Source: Chitinophaga pinensis (lineage in GTDB: Bacteria > Bacteroidota > Bacteroidia > Chitinophagales > UBA10324). From it: a stretch of 49,809 nucleotides of DNA. The notes beneath the pieces were generated by a model. That model ran no database searches. It saw only the letters and a list, made by a program, of their open reading frames with translations, and was not told the origin of the DNA. The stretch is taken from contig CAMDOA010000015.1 in the NCBI GenBank assembly GCA_945903305.1, forward strand, positions 1 through 49,809, given 5' to 3'. A program made the translations under genes and the position numbers. Of the stretch, positions 26,448 to 35,227 are shown one piece after another (the first letter of the stretch is position 1; each line of letters opens with the position of its first letter).

Positions 26448-28244
26448 TCAATTTATCCATCTCAACACCGGATAGCGATTTACCGAGCTTTCAAAATTAA
26501 TGGAGTGCCTGTAAATAAAATCGAGTTGAGCGTTGGCATTTTTGCTGAAATCAGCATTCGTTTTCTTTTCCAGTTCAAAGCGATTTTTTAATTCCTGATT
26601 CGTATTCAGCAATTCAAATGCTTTGTCTTCCCACACATAATCGCTGTAATATTCTTTTTGCATGAGTATGCCATCAAAATAATTCCAGCTAAAAAATCCA
26701 TCACTGCTTTGCGGTTCAAGCGATTCAACAATTAATTTATTCCCCGGCTGATTCACTTTTACCATTACATCGCCGGCATAAATTTTAATTTGTTGTGTAT
26801 CTTTTTTTACCGCTACTGAATAATGCATGTAGTGCGATTCATAAGGATGCTCAGTAGTTTTATAATCAGTGATGTAATAAACTTCTACCAGTAATGTGGT
26901 ATCCCGCACCATTCGTTTCATTTCAATTCCATTATTTTCAAAAATGGAAATTATTTTTTTACAGTATTGAGGAATAATGTAGGCAACTGGTTTTTGAATT
27001 TTTATTGTGGCCTTATAATTATTAAAGAATAAAATTTCTTTGGTATATGGTTTTTGTCTGTTGTAAAACAAGCGCGGTGCACCGGTTACATCACTTGGTT
27101 TATGTTCCGCTTCAAATCCGTTGAACGAAATAAAATCAACTTTCGAATAATCGGGTTTGTAATTAATATGAAATACTTCCTGTTGCACCACTTCCATATT
27201 TGCCCGAATACTTAATTGCCTAATCAATTTAAAATCATCATTTGCTTTTTGTATCCAGCAATTTAAAAAAGCATAAGTGGCATTTACTCTTTGGTCGAAT
27301 GGTTTCAGCATGTGTGTTTCTGTTACAAAACCAATACAATTAAAAAGTGAAGCATATCCGGTTGAATACTTTGGCGATTCGAGAAAAGCTACAATGCCGG
27401 AATCGGGTGTTTCTTTAATGGTATTTACATAAGGAGCCATTTCAAAATTTTGTTTTTCCATTTCCTTATTCAGGTATGGAACTAAATTTTTCTGCTGGTA
27501 ATCAGCAAGCATATCGGGTAATTTATTATGCTGAGTCGCTATGTAAGTCATGGTATATTGATAGTCGGCGCCATTGCTCACATGCGTATCTACAAACCAA
27601 TCCGGTTTCCATGCTGTAAATATTTCATGGAATGAAAATGTTTCGTCGGCATCGCATTTAATAAAATCGCGATTCAGATCAAGGTTTTGCGATGTGCCTC
27701 TGAACCCATATTCATCAGGGCCATTTTGATTAGCGCGGCTGCAACAATTACGGTTTAATGCGCCACTGATATTATATACCGGAATAATCAGCAGCACTAC
27801 ATGTTCTAACAGGGGTTTCAAATTCTGATTCATTATTAAATCGCGCGACAGCATCATGCACGCATCAACCCCATCAGGTTCGCCGGGGTGAATGGCATTA
27901 TTGACAAGCAATATTGCTTTATTTTCTAAATTAATTTCACTTGCATTTGTAATTCCTTCCTTCGAAATAATAATCAGATGAAGGGGTTTCCCTACACTCG
28001 TATTTCCATATTGTTTTACTTTAATACCTGGCGAAATTTTGCTCAGCATCTGATAGTATTCAATACACAATTCATAGGTTGCTGTTTGTTTACCTCCGCT
28101 TTTTTCAAAAGGGGTAAGCAAGGAACTATCGGCAATTTCTGGTTTTGAATTGACATGCTGCTCAGTCAAAAAATATTTATTACCGGCAACCTGGTTAAAC
28201 AATAACCCGGAAAAAAGTATGGCTGACATCAGATGAACATTCAT
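26448..28244 (-). CDS. Secreted M14-family zinc metallocarboxypeptidase
   Basis: A 598-residue protein with an N-terminal signal-like hydrophobic segment. The M14 catalytic set is present: the zinc ligands His119 and Glu122 in NNAIHPGEPDG and His221 in FVDTHVSNG, the NR substrate-binding pair Asn191-Arg192 in LDLNRDF, and the catalytic Glu309 in GFVTETHML. The C-terminal 250 residues form an extra beta-rich region usual in Bacteroidota M14 members. It probably removes C-terminal residues from extracellular or periplasmic peptides. Some family members act on peptidoglycan peptides, but nothing here indicates which. It is convergent with nuoL and stands alone on its strand. Confidence 0.9.
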   Translation of the reverse strand: MNVHLMSAILFSGLLFNQVAGNKYFLTEQHVNSKPEIADSSLLTPFEKSGGKQTATYELCIEYYQMLSKISPGIKVKQYGNTSVGKPLHLIIISKEGITNASEINLENKAILLVNNAIHPGEPDGVDACMMLSRDLIMNQNLKPLLEHVVLLIIPVYNISGALNRNCCSRANQNGPDEYGFRGTSQNLDLNRDFIKCDADETFSFHEIFTAWKPDWFVDTHVSNGADYQYTMTYIATQHNKLPDMLADYQQKNLVPYLNKEMEKQNFEMAPYVNTIKETPDSGIVAFLESPKYSTGYASLFNCIGFVTETHMLKPFDQRVNATYAFLNCWIQKANDDFKLIRQLSIRANMEVVQQEVFHINYKPDYSKVDFISFNGFEAEHKPSDVTGAPRLFYNRQKPYTKEILFFNNYKATIKIQKPVAYIIPQYCKKIISIFENNGIEMKRMVRDTTLLVEVYYITDYKTTEHPYESHYMHYSVAVKKDTQQIKIYAGDVMVKVNQPGNKLIVESLEPQSSDGFFSWNYFDGILMQKEYYSDYVWEDKAFELLNTNQELKNRFELEKKTNADFSKNANAQLDFIYRHSINFESSVNRYPVLRWIN

Positions 28245-28358
28245 AAGCAGTATTTAAAAACCAAGATTAATTTTTAATGGGTTCGTCAAATCTCCAATTA
28301 GTTTACTTAAAACTCTCCGCATTCCTTCTTCCAAATTACAAGTCATTTATACCCGGCA

Positions 28359-28646
28359 CTATGGATTTAAATGTAATCGCTGACTTAACATCATTGTAAA
28401 AAGTTTTGCGCCCCTTGCATTCATATGGTCATAGGTGGAATAACAATTATCAGGAAATACTTCGTTGGAATAATCAATCACTTCTACACCTTGTTCTTCA
28501 AAATAGGTTTTCATCGTATCATATCTAACAATAAATTTTTCAGGAACCGAAAGATAAAAAATTATGAACAAATAATTTAGATGGAATAATTTTTCTTTCA
28601 ATTGAAAATTACTAAAGGAACAAATAAAAAAAATTAATGAAGCCAA
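28359..28646 (-). pseudogene. Remnant: C-terminal tail of an SGNH-type hydrolase
   Basis: From about residue 34 of this 95-codon frame the text reads as the end of an SGNH/DUF1574-like hydrolase: VPEKFIVRYDTMKTYFEEQG, then a STYDHMNARGAKLFTMML stretch, which has the Asp-x-x-His-type C-terminal catalytic pair followed by the usual N-x-(R/K)GA-x-x-F. The N-terminal GDSL and glycine/asparagine blocks are absent. The only start is a TTG inside the 5-base gap from the DUF4123 stop, and the first 33 residues are hydrophobic and unrelated. It is best read as a decayed gene fragment, most probably not expressed as an active enzyme. Confidence 0.55.
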
Positions 28647-28651
28647 CTATT

Positions 28652-29269
28652 TTAATCTATAATGGAAAATCGTCCTTTATTTCCGGCTGGTTTATCTTGC
28701 TTTATTTCCGGTTTGGCTGAAGGTGCTTTCTGATCAGGTGAAATTATAAATTCGAGTCCCTGTGCAATTACTTTGGTGAAATTTTCTTTTGAAATTTTAT
28801 TGGTGATAAGTTCATTGGAATCAGACAACATAAAAACAACAGCAAATTCCGGATTTTCATCTTCCATTAAAAATGCTTTTACCGGACCAAAAAATTCTTT
28901 GAGTTGCTCGGAATCGCAGGTTGGTAAAAATATCCGCAATACGCGCGGATCATAAAACCGGAAATACATTTCTTCACCATCTTCCGTTTTTACCAATATA
29001 AATTTTTTGAAGTGCTTATATAAATCATCAAATTCTTTATAGCATAAAATAAAAACTCCCCATGAATTTCCCCACCCCTTTTCATCCATCCACAGTGCCA
29101 TTTCTGATTTATTGTTATAACTAAACAGGTAGGGCGAAACAACTTCAAGCATTTTATCTTTCGTCCCGGCAAATAATGACAAACCTTTTTTATTAAACTC
29201 TAATGCCTTATCAATATTATCTTCCATTCTTGCTGCATCAAGTAAAATAAAATTTGCTCCAATGTTCAT
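28652..29269 (-). CDS. DUF4123 domain-containing protein (type VI secretion effector-adaptor family)
   Basis: This 205-residue protein matches the DUF4123 family: an ILLDAAR start, PYLFSY then LWMDEKGWGNSWG, and the distinctive block FKKFILVKTEDGEEMYFRFYDPRVLRIFLPT (about 87-118). DUF4123 proteins (Tap/TEC) are known in type VI secretion, where they load effectors onto VgrG. No VgrG, Hcp, PAAR, ClpV or sheath gene is present nearby. Downstream, after 5 bases, is an SGNH-hydrolase tail, which would fit a vanished effector. The gene is intact from ATG to stop. Whether it serves T6SS elsewhere in the genome cannot be judged here. Confidence 0.72.
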   Translation of the reverse strand: MNIGANFILLDAARMEDNIDKALEFNKKGLSLFAGTKDKMLEVVSPYLFSYNNKSEMALWMDEKGWGNSWGVFILCYKEFDDLYKHFKKFILVKTEDGEEMYFRFYDPRVLRIFLPTCDSEQLKEFFGPVKAFLMEDENPEFAVVFMLSDSNELITNKISKENFTKVIAQGLEFIISPDQKAPSAKPEIKQDKPAGNKGRFSIID

Positions 29270-29313
29270 AGCATGTTTATTTATTTTATTTATCTGTGTT
29301 TAAATTCTACCAC

Positions 29314-29568
29314 TTAAAAAAAATTATAAAAGGGTTTGCCAATTCTTAAATTCGACATGCACATGTGATACTTCATTAAATCCAAGTGATAATTTACTTT
29401 CCAAAATTGGTCGCTGTTGTTTAAGTAACCGGCAAGGCAGTAGCATTCTTTAGTGTAATAATTAAATATTGCATCTAATATTTGAGTTGTAATTTTTATT
29501 TCTTTTACGGTTGGTTTTACAAAAGTTAATCGGGTATGCTGATTTAAAGATGTTAATTGAATGGCCAT
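29314..29568 (-). CDS. Hypothetical 84-residue protein
   Basis: An ATG-initiated frame of 84 codons ends 44 bases before the DUF4123 gene on the same strand, so they may be co-transcribed. The product has no signal peptide. Its composition is mixed and aromatic-rich (many Tyr/Phe/Asn, four Cys/Met clusters), with a central ILDAIFNYYTKECYCLAGY segment. I recognise no family. Its place directly upstream of an adaptor gene would suit an immunity or effector-associated protein, or it may be a relic. The next gene upstream (ftsZ) is 372 bases away and belongs to a separate transcript ending in a terminator. Confidence 0.45.
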   Translation of the reverse strand: MAIQLTSLNQHTRLTFVKPTVKEIKITTQILDAIFNYYTKECYCLAGYLNNSDQFWKVNYHLDLMKYHMCMSNLRIGKPFYNFF

Positions 29569-29763
29569 TAAATTAATTTGAATTTATAAAACCTGAAAAC
29601 TGAATTGCAAAATTAGAAGCGCAAATTAAAAAGGAATCAGAATTTTTAGTTCATCTTTTTTTTCAGGCATTATCAATATTTATTTCTGCAAGAAAATATT
29701 ATTCTTAGAATAAATATTTTAGCTGTTCAATATTCAGATAATCGTTTTTTCGGAGCAAGACAC

Positions 29764-29805
29764 AAAATAAAAAAGTCCCGCAGGCTTCGCAGCATGTCGG
29801 GACTT
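29764..29805 (-). terminator. Intrinsic terminator of the dcw cluster after ftsZ
   Basis: On the minus strand, AAGTCCCG (29805-29798) pairs with CGGGACTT (29780-29773) around a 17-base loop with an internal GCGAAGC piece, followed by TTTTATTTT (29772-29764). It lies about 135 bases past the ftsZ stop and probably ends the whole cluster transcript. Confidence 0.85.
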
Positions 29806-29854
29806 ACCAAACCAAAACCCACTTACTGGGTTCTCTTTAATGTCCTGAGTCTAT

Positions 29855-29901
29855 TAGTCCTCAGTCCTTAGTTTTTTGTCCAGAGTATTTACTGAGGACT
29901 A
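29855..29901. repeat. Imperfect palindrome of AGTCCTCAGT-type words
   Basis: TAGTCCTCAGT (29855-29865) and ACTGAGGACTA (29891-29901) are exact inverted copies separated by 25 bases. A second nested pair, CTCAGTCC (29860-29867) and GGACTGAG (29910-29917), overlaps it, so alternative foldings are possible. The words GTCC, GACT, TGAG and AGTC recur across about 80 bases. Confidence 0.6.
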
Positions 29902-29940
29902 TTGACTATGGACTGAGTACTTCCGATTCATGACTAAATC

Positions 29941-31431
29941 TTAATCAACTTTATCGTGACCATGAAGAAAAGAGTTGTTCTTTTTTAATTCATGTTTTCC
30001 ATCGGGGCTTTCGCTCAGGTACAAAGTGCTGATGTTTGATTCTGAACTGTGCGGTATGTCTTTCAGATTCAGGTTTCTTCTTTTGTAGGCAGGTTCTTTT
30101 TCCAATTCGGAAAGTGATTCGCCTTTAGGCATACTTAATTCACGAAGCTTTTGTATTCGACGCATTTTTTCATCGTGTGACAGTCCGCTATCATCTACCG
30201 GATTATTTTCTGCTTTTATTTCTTTAGTTATCAATCGCATTTGCCCCTCTAAGTTCTCAGCTGAAGCCATTCCGGGTTCTACTATTACTTTGGCGGTAAT
30301 ATTGGGCGTGAGTTCTATTTCATTTTCGTTTTCGGCTTCGGCGGCCGGTTTAGCATGTATTGGTGGTCGGTTTATTTCTCTCAAATTTCCATCCAATGCC
30401 TGTGTTACGGTTTTTCCTTCGAGCAATAGTTTTTCAACTCTGCTTCCTGAATCTTTTCTTCCGAAACTCTGTGATTCAATTCCGGTTGCGATTACTGTAA
30501 CACTTATTGCTTTTCCTAAAGATAAGTTGGTGCAATTTCCCCAAATAATATTCGTATCAAATCCGGCTTCGCTCTGAATATATTCGGTAATACTTGTTAC
30601 TTCATCAAGGGTTACTTCTTCTTCACCTGATGTTACATTCAGTAAAATATTTTTTGCCCCTTTTATCATTGTATCATTCAGTAGCGGTGAATTCAACGCT
30701 GCTTCAATTGCGCGCTCGGCTCTGTCTTCGCCTTCGGCACTGGCTGTTCCCATAATGGCCACACCGCTGTCGCGCATTACAGTATTCACATCTTCAAAAT
30801 CAACATTCACATGACCCGGCACCGTAATTATTTCGGCAATGCTTCGTGCTGCATTTGCCAGTATGCTATCGGCATGAGAAAACGCATCGCTGAGTTTTAA
30901 GTTTCCATATACTTCACGCAGTTTATCGTTGCTGATAACTAAAATTGAATCAACATAACTTTTCAATTCGTTAATTCCATCCATTGCCTGACTTAATCGT
31001 TTTGGACCTTCGGCCCCAAATGGAGTTGTGACCAATCCCACTGTAAGAATTCCTAATTCTCTTGCAGCTTTTGCAATTACGGGAGCACCTCCGGTGCCGG
31101 TTCCTTTTCCCATTCCTGCGGTGATAAATACCATCTTGGTATTGTCTTCCAATACTTTCATTATTTCCGCAAGCGCTTCAATAGTGGCGCGCTTTCCAAC
31201 TTCGGGATTCATTCCTGCACCGCGACCTTGCGAAATATTATTTCCCAATTGAATTTTAAATGGAACAGGACTCAGGTCAAGCGCCTGTTGGTCGGTGTTG
31301 CACACCACAAAATTTACTCCCACTATTCCCTGGCGGAACATGTGATTCACGGCATTGCCGCCGCCACCTCCCACGCCAATTACTTTGATGATGGATGTTT
31401 TTGTAGCTGGTACATCGAATTGTATGCTCAT
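29941..31431 (-). CDS. ftsZ: Cell division protein FtsZ
   Basis: Tubulin-like GTPase that forms the division ring. The protein is 496 residues. The N-terminal GGGGGNAVNHM nucleotide-binding loop is near 20-31 and the tubulin signature GMGKGTGTGG lies at 106-115. A T7-like NVDFEDVNTVM stretch is in the middle. The tail after about residue 330 is a long acidic-basic linker. The end carries the Bacteroidota-type PAYKRRN...HSSESN...LKKNNSFLHGH motif rather than the E. coli-type FtsA/ZipA-binding peptide. It is the last gene of the dcw cluster, 83 bases after ftsA, and is followed by a strong terminator. Confidence 0.97.
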   Translation of the reverse strand: MSIQFDVPATKTSIIKVIGVGGGGGNAVNHMFRQGIVGVNFVVCNTDQQALDLSPVPFKIQLGNNISQGRGAGMNPEVGKRATIEALAEIMKVLEDNTKMVFITAGMGKGTGTGGAPVIAKAARELGILTVGLVTTPFGAEGPKRLSQAMDGINELKSYVDSILVISNDKLREVYGNLKLSDAFSHADSILANAARSIAEIITVPGHVNVDFEDVNTVMRDSGVAIMGTASAEGEDRAERAIEAALNSPLLNDTMIKGAKNILLNVTSGEEEVTLDEVTSITEYIQSEAGFDTNIIWGNCTNLSLGKAISVTVIATGIESQSFGRKDSGSRVEKLLLEGKTVTQALDGNLREINRPPIHAKPAAEAENENEIELTPNITAKVIVEPGMASAENLEGQMRLITKEIKAENNPVDDSGLSHDEKMRRIQKLRELSMPKGESLSELEKEPAYKRRNLNLKDIPHSSESNISTLYLSESPDGKHELKKNNSFLHGHDKVD

Positions 31432-31460
31432 AATTTAATTAGTTATTAGGTGATTATTAT

Positions 31461-31473
31461 TCGTTGATTAGTT
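31461..31473 (+). repeat. Dispersed intergenic 13-mer, copy A
   Basis: TCGTTGATTAGTT lies in the ftsA-ftsZ spacer (31432-31514). The same 13 bases occur on the opposite strand at 37645-37657 in the murD-ftsW spacer. The surrounding words ATTAGTTATTAG and GTTCAATGGTTCAATTG show the repeated low-complexity character of these spacers. Confidence 0.45.
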
Positions 31474-31514
31474 CAATGGTTCAATTGTGCCTGTAACAGT
31501 TGGCTTTTTCCTGC

Positions 31515-32882
31515 CTAATTTTTCCCAGTGAAATTTTCATCTACTTCTTCACTGAAAACTTCTTTGATTCTTTTTGTGATTTCGTTGAAAAAATTTTTTT
31601 TTGGTTTTTTTTCTTCCTGCTCTTCAATTTCCATTACCGGCATTTCAATTTTATGCGGTTGCGGTTGCGAAAGAATTTCTTCTTTTCTTTTTTCTAATTG
31701 AATAGCTTGCTCTCTGTCTTTCTCTTCCCAATCTTCAATTCCCTTCAATATCAATCCAACACCGGTTGAAAACATGGGATGCTTTAACTGATCAACTTTT
31801 ACTGAAGCTAAATGTTCAGTAGGCAATCCTATCCGTGCATCCATTCCTGTTTTAAATTGTACCAATTGCACCAAATGTTTCATGTATGAACCTCCTCCAG
31901 TCAGTACAATGCCTGCAATCAATTTGTGTTTATATCCTGATGACATAATTTCCGCATCAATCATTTCAATCATTTCTTCCATTCGCGCTTGTATGATGCG
32001 CGAAAGATTGCGGACTGAAATTTCACGCGGCTCTCTGCCTCGCAAACCCGGAATGCTTACTACCTGATTGTCTTGTGTCTCTTGTTCCAGAGCAGACCCG
32101 AACCTTACTTTTAATAACTCGGCATGCGCACGCATGACCTGACATCCATCCTTAATATCTTCTGTTATAATATTTCCGCCGAATGGAATTACACAAGTGT
32201 GGCGAATAATTCCGTCCTGAAAAATGGCGATATCTGAAGTGCCGCCACCAATATCAACCAATGCTACACCTGCTTCCTTTTCATCTTCACTTAAAACTGC
32301 GCAAGAAGAAGCATGCGGTTCTAAAAACATTTCGACCAGATTCAACCCTGCTTTCTCAATGCATTTACGGATGTTTTGTATGGCACTCACTTGTCCGGTT
32401 ATGATGTGAAAATCTGCTTCCACTTTTGCGCCGCACATACCAACAGGGTCTTTTATTCCCAACTCATTGTCGACAATAAATTCCTGCGGAAGTGAATCTA
32501 TTATGCGATCGCCGGCGGGAACGGCGAGTCGGCGCATGTCTTGCACTAATTTTTTTATTTCGTCGATAGTAATTTCTGTTTCTGCATTGTTGCGCAATAA
32601 TTGTCCGCGATGCTGCATACTTCTTATATGCTGACCGGCAATACCAACATATACATTTTTTATTTCAACCCCACTGTTGTCTTCCGCTTCCTTGATTGCC
32701 TTTTTAATTGCATCAACCGTTTTATCAATGTTCGATACCACACCGCGCATTACCCCATGCGAATCAGATTTTCCGATTCCAACGATTTCAATTTTTCCGT
32801 GTTCGTTTTTTCTTCCGACCAGCACACATATTTTGGTTGTACCTATGTCGAGTCCGACAATGAATTCCTGAGAGTCAATCAT
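31515..32882 (-). CDS. ftsA: Cell division protein FtsA
   Basis: An actin-fold ATPase of 455 residues that tethers FtsZ to the membrane. The phosphate-binding loop VGLDIGTTKICVLVG is near 9-23. The second phosphate-binding segment is GVALVDIGGGTSDIAIF near 205-220. A third nucleotide-binding part, IVLTGGGSYMKHL, lies near 325-337. The C-terminal region (about 380-455) is charged, with Glu/Lys-rich segments and FFNEITKRIKEVFSE near the end that may be an amphipathic membrane-targeting helix. It is 13 bases downstream of ftsQ. The usual divisome partners FtsQ and FtsZ flank it. Confidence 0.96.
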   Translation of the reverse strand: MIDSQEFIVGLDIGTTKICVLVGRKNEHGKIEIVGIGKSDSHGVMRGVVSNIDKTVDAIKKAIKEAEDNSGVEIKNVYVGIAGQHIRSMQHRGQLLRNNAETEITIDEIKKLVQDMRRLAVPAGDRIIDSLPQEFIVDNELGIKDPVGMCGAKVEADFHIITGQVSAIQNIRKCIEKAGLNLVEMFLEPHASSCAVLSEDEKEAGVALVDIGGGTSDIAIFQDGIIRHTCVIPFGGNIITEDIKDGCQVMRAHAELLKVRFGSALEQETQDNQVVSIPGLRGREPREISVRNLSRIIQARMEEMIEMIDAEIMSSGYKHKLIAGIVLTGGGSYMKHLVQLVQFKTGMDARIGLPTEHLASVKVDQLKHPMFSTGVGLILKGIEDWEEKDREQAIQLEKRKEEILSQPQPHKIEMPVMEIEEQEEKKPKKNFFNEITKRIKEVFSEEVDENFTGKN

Positions 32883-32895
32883 TTTTTTGTTTGGT

Positions 32896-33750
32896 TTAAT
32901 TCAGCTTGCTTGAATCATTAACAGCAATCTGTGTAAGTATTTTCGGCTGCGGTGCCGCAACATCTCTGCGAGTTGCATACACCTGATTTTTAAATTTCAA
33001 ATTCACTAAACTGTATTGCTGCCATCCAACATTGTTTAATCCATCGCAATAAAATGCGTGCAATTTTTCAGTTTTCTCGTGTAAATTATTTATGTCTCCC
33101 AATAAAATAATGTGATTACCGATTTTCGGAACCAGTTCAAATTCATTTTCGCTGTTGATAAAAACCTGTTCGGTTAATGCGCTGAGTAACGAATCTGAAT
33201 TAATGAATGATGCCAATTGAAATAATTTGTTTGTTAAAGCCGAGTCAGAAAAATCTTCGTTCAATCCTGAATCAACAATGTTTCCTGTCGCGACCGGAAC
33301 ACGCGCCGTAAATTTATCAGAGAGCGGAAGCTTTTTCCCTTGCTCATCAATGTAAAATCCAACACCGTTTTTGTTAATAATCCTCAATATCGGAAATCGG
33401 GGTTGCACATACACATCCACAGCACCGGTTGGTGATAAAATAATTTCAGATTTTTCAGCGAACGGATTGTTCTCTATAATTTTTTCTAACCGATTGTAAT
33501 CAATTTCGCCCGATGCTGTTCCCTTTCGAGAAGCATAATTATTATCCTTGATAATCTGATTCACATCGGTTTTATCGAGAAAATAAATTCCGTTTTCGGT
33601 GTTGATGTGAATGCGATAATCAGTGCAAGGAATACTCTGCTGATGATTAATGGCAGCGACTGAAACAATAAGAAATACCAATCCGATAGAACAATATCCT
33701 GCAATTCGCAGAACCGGTTTTAATTTTTGGAATTTCTTTTTCACGCGCAC
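32896..33750 (-). CDS. ftsQ: Cell division protein FtsQ/DivIB
   Basis: A bitopic divisome protein of 284 residues. A basic cytoplasmic segment (MRVKKKFQKLK) precedes one membrane helix near 15-33. The periplasmic part then has a POTRA-like beta-alpha fold (IHINTENGIYFLDKTDVNQII..., near 46-130) and a FtsQ beta domain. The start codon is GTG, since no in-frame ATG lies nearby and a second GTG is two codons on. It probably stabilises FtsB/FtsL and FtsW-FtsI; FtsL is encoded in the same cluster. Sequence is poorly conserved in this family, so assignment rests on topology and its place between murC and ftsA. Confidence 0.88.
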   Translation of the reverse strand: MRVKKKFQKLKPVLRIAGYCSIGLVFLIVSVAAINHQQSIPCTDYRIHINTENGIYFLDKTDVNQIIKDNNYASRKGTASGEIDYNRLEKIIENNPFAEKSEIILSPTGAVDVYVQPRFPILRIINKNGVGFYIDEQGKKLPLSDKFTARVPVATGNIVDSGLNEDFSDSALTNKLFQLASFINSDSLLSALTEQVFINSENEFELVPKIGNHIILLGDINNLHEKTEKLHAFYCDGLNNVGWQQYSLVNLKFKNQVYATRRDVAAPQPKILTQIAVNDSSKLN

Positions 33751-33820
33751 TAAAGTATTTTTTGAATACCTCCCATAACGGAATTGTATTGCACATCAAT
33801 ACATCTGTTAGTTGATTTTT

Positions 33821-35185
33821 TTAGGCAGTCTTCGAAAAATATTTTCGAATGGGCTCTAATAACATATCAATATCACCTGCACCGCAAGTAACCAATACTT
33901 CAGGTTTACTTACTTCCAACGCACGAATCAACTCTTCTTTTTGTACCACGCGAACATTCACTCCTTCCATTTTATCACGAATCATTTCAGATGTTACTCC
34001 GGCAATCGGTTCTTCTCTGGCTGGATAAATGGGTAAAAGAAAAACATCATGAGCCAGTGAAAGTGATTCAGCAAATCCATCAGCAAAATCGCGGGTGCGT
34101 GAATACAAGTGCGGTTGAAATATGCAAGTGATTTTTTTATCTGGAAAAATTTCGCGCACCGCGGTGAGAAATGCTTTTAACTCCTGCGGATGATGCGCGT
34201 AATCATCAATAAAAATAAAATCTTCGGTGCGAATGATGTATTCAAACCGGCGCTTTACTCCTTTGAATGATTCGAGTGCTTCGCGGATTTTTTGCGGAGA
34301 AATTTTCAGCAACATTCCGACTGCTGCTGCTGCCACTGCATTTTCTACATTATGCATGCCTGCAACTCCCAAATGAATTTCGTTGATGGTATTTTCTCCG
34401 GTAATTAAATCGAATTGAAAAGTTCCGTTCAATAATTGTTCGTTGGTGCAGGTGAAATCGGCATCATAGTCAGCAACAGAATACGAGAAATGTTTTAACT
34501 CGTGCAACGAATTCCGGAAAGGCAACTCATGTTTTACAATTAAACTTCCATCTTTTTTTAATTGATGTGCAAAAGCAATAAACGATTTTACTACTTCTTC
34601 GCCTGTTCCATAAATATCCAAGTGGTCGGCATCGGCGGAAGTGATGATGGAGATATCAGGATGCAGTTTTAAAAATGAGCGGTCGTATTCATCTGCTTCC
34701 ACAACTATCACATTATTTTTTCCGGAAAGAAAATTGGTGTTGTAGTTCACCGTAATTCCTCCGAGAAAAGCAGTGCAATCGTAACCGGATGATTTCAGCA
34801 AGTGCGCAATCATGCTTGTTGTTGTGGTCTTCCCATGTGTGCCCGCAACTGCAATGGTGAATGCATCTTTTGTCACTTGCTCTAATAAATCAGAGCGCTT
34901 TATGACTTCGAAATTATTTTTTCGGAAGTAAACCAATTCAGCATGTTCATTGGGAACTGCAGGTGTGTAAACAACCAATTCAATATCTTTCGTGACTAAA
35001 GAAATATTTTCTTCAAAATGAATTTTGATTCCTTCCGCTTGCAATTCATCAGTAAGTTGCGAAGGAGTTTTATCGTAACCTGAAATTTTTACTCCGCGAT
35101 TATTGAAGTATCGTGCCAGCGCACTCATACCAATTCCACCGATACCGATGAAGTAAATAGATTTTATTTCAGAGAGGGATTTCAT
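33821..35185 (-). CDS. murC: UDP-N-acetylmuramate-L-alanine ligase
   Basis: Adds L-Ala to UDP-MurNAc in the cytoplasm, the first peptide-forming step. The protein is 454 residues, the family length. The Rossmann-like FIGIGGIGMSALA is at 12-25, the ATP loop GTHGKTTTT at 115-123, and a VEADEYDRSF stretch and HHPQEL segment (Mg/substrate) lie in the central and C-terminal domains. It is followed 70 bases later by ftsQ and preceded by murG 42 bases upstream. In many bacteria ddl or murB occurs between murC and ftsQ; here neither does, as is usual for Bacteroidota. Confidence 0.97.
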   Translation of the reverse strand: MKSLSEIKSIYFIGIGGIGMSALARYFNNRGVKISGYDKTPSQLTDELQAEGIKIHFEENISLVTKDIELVVYTPAVPNEHAELVYFRKNNFEVIKRSDLLEQVTKDAFTIAVAGTHGKTTTTSMIAHLLKSSGYDCTAFLGGITVNYNTNFLSGKNNVIVVEADEYDRSFLKLHPDISIITSADADHLDIYGTGEEVVKSFIAFAHQLKKDGSLIVKHELPFRNSLHELKHFSYSVADYDADFTCTNEQLLNGTFQFDLITGENTINEIHLGVAGMHNVENAVAAAAVGMLLKISPQKIREALESFKGVKRRFEYIIRTEDFIFIDDYAHHPQELKAFLTAVREIFPDKKITCIFQPHLYSRTRDFADGFAESLSLAHDVFLLPIYPAREEPIAGVTSEMIRDKMEGVNVRVVQKEELIRALEVSKPEVLVTCGAGDIDMLLEPIRKYFSKTA

Positions 35186-35227
35186 TCATTGAATTTGCGC
35201 CTGCAAATAAAAGCAACAATATCACTT

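Larger units (their letters stand above)
29569..29940. other. Intergenic region between the DUF4123 island and ftsZ
   Basis: These 372 bases hold no plausible gene. The ftsZ side contains a strong minus-strand terminator (29764-29805), a short AACCC/GGGTT hairpin near 29817, and an inverted repeat built from AGTCCTCAGT words (29855-29901). The island side (29569-29760) is AT-rich with no recognised motif. Confidence 0.7.

Noticed and set aside
29941-31431. FtsZ lacking the E. coli-type C-terminal peptide as a defect
   Set aside because: The SSES...NNSFLH tail is a phylum-typical alternative.
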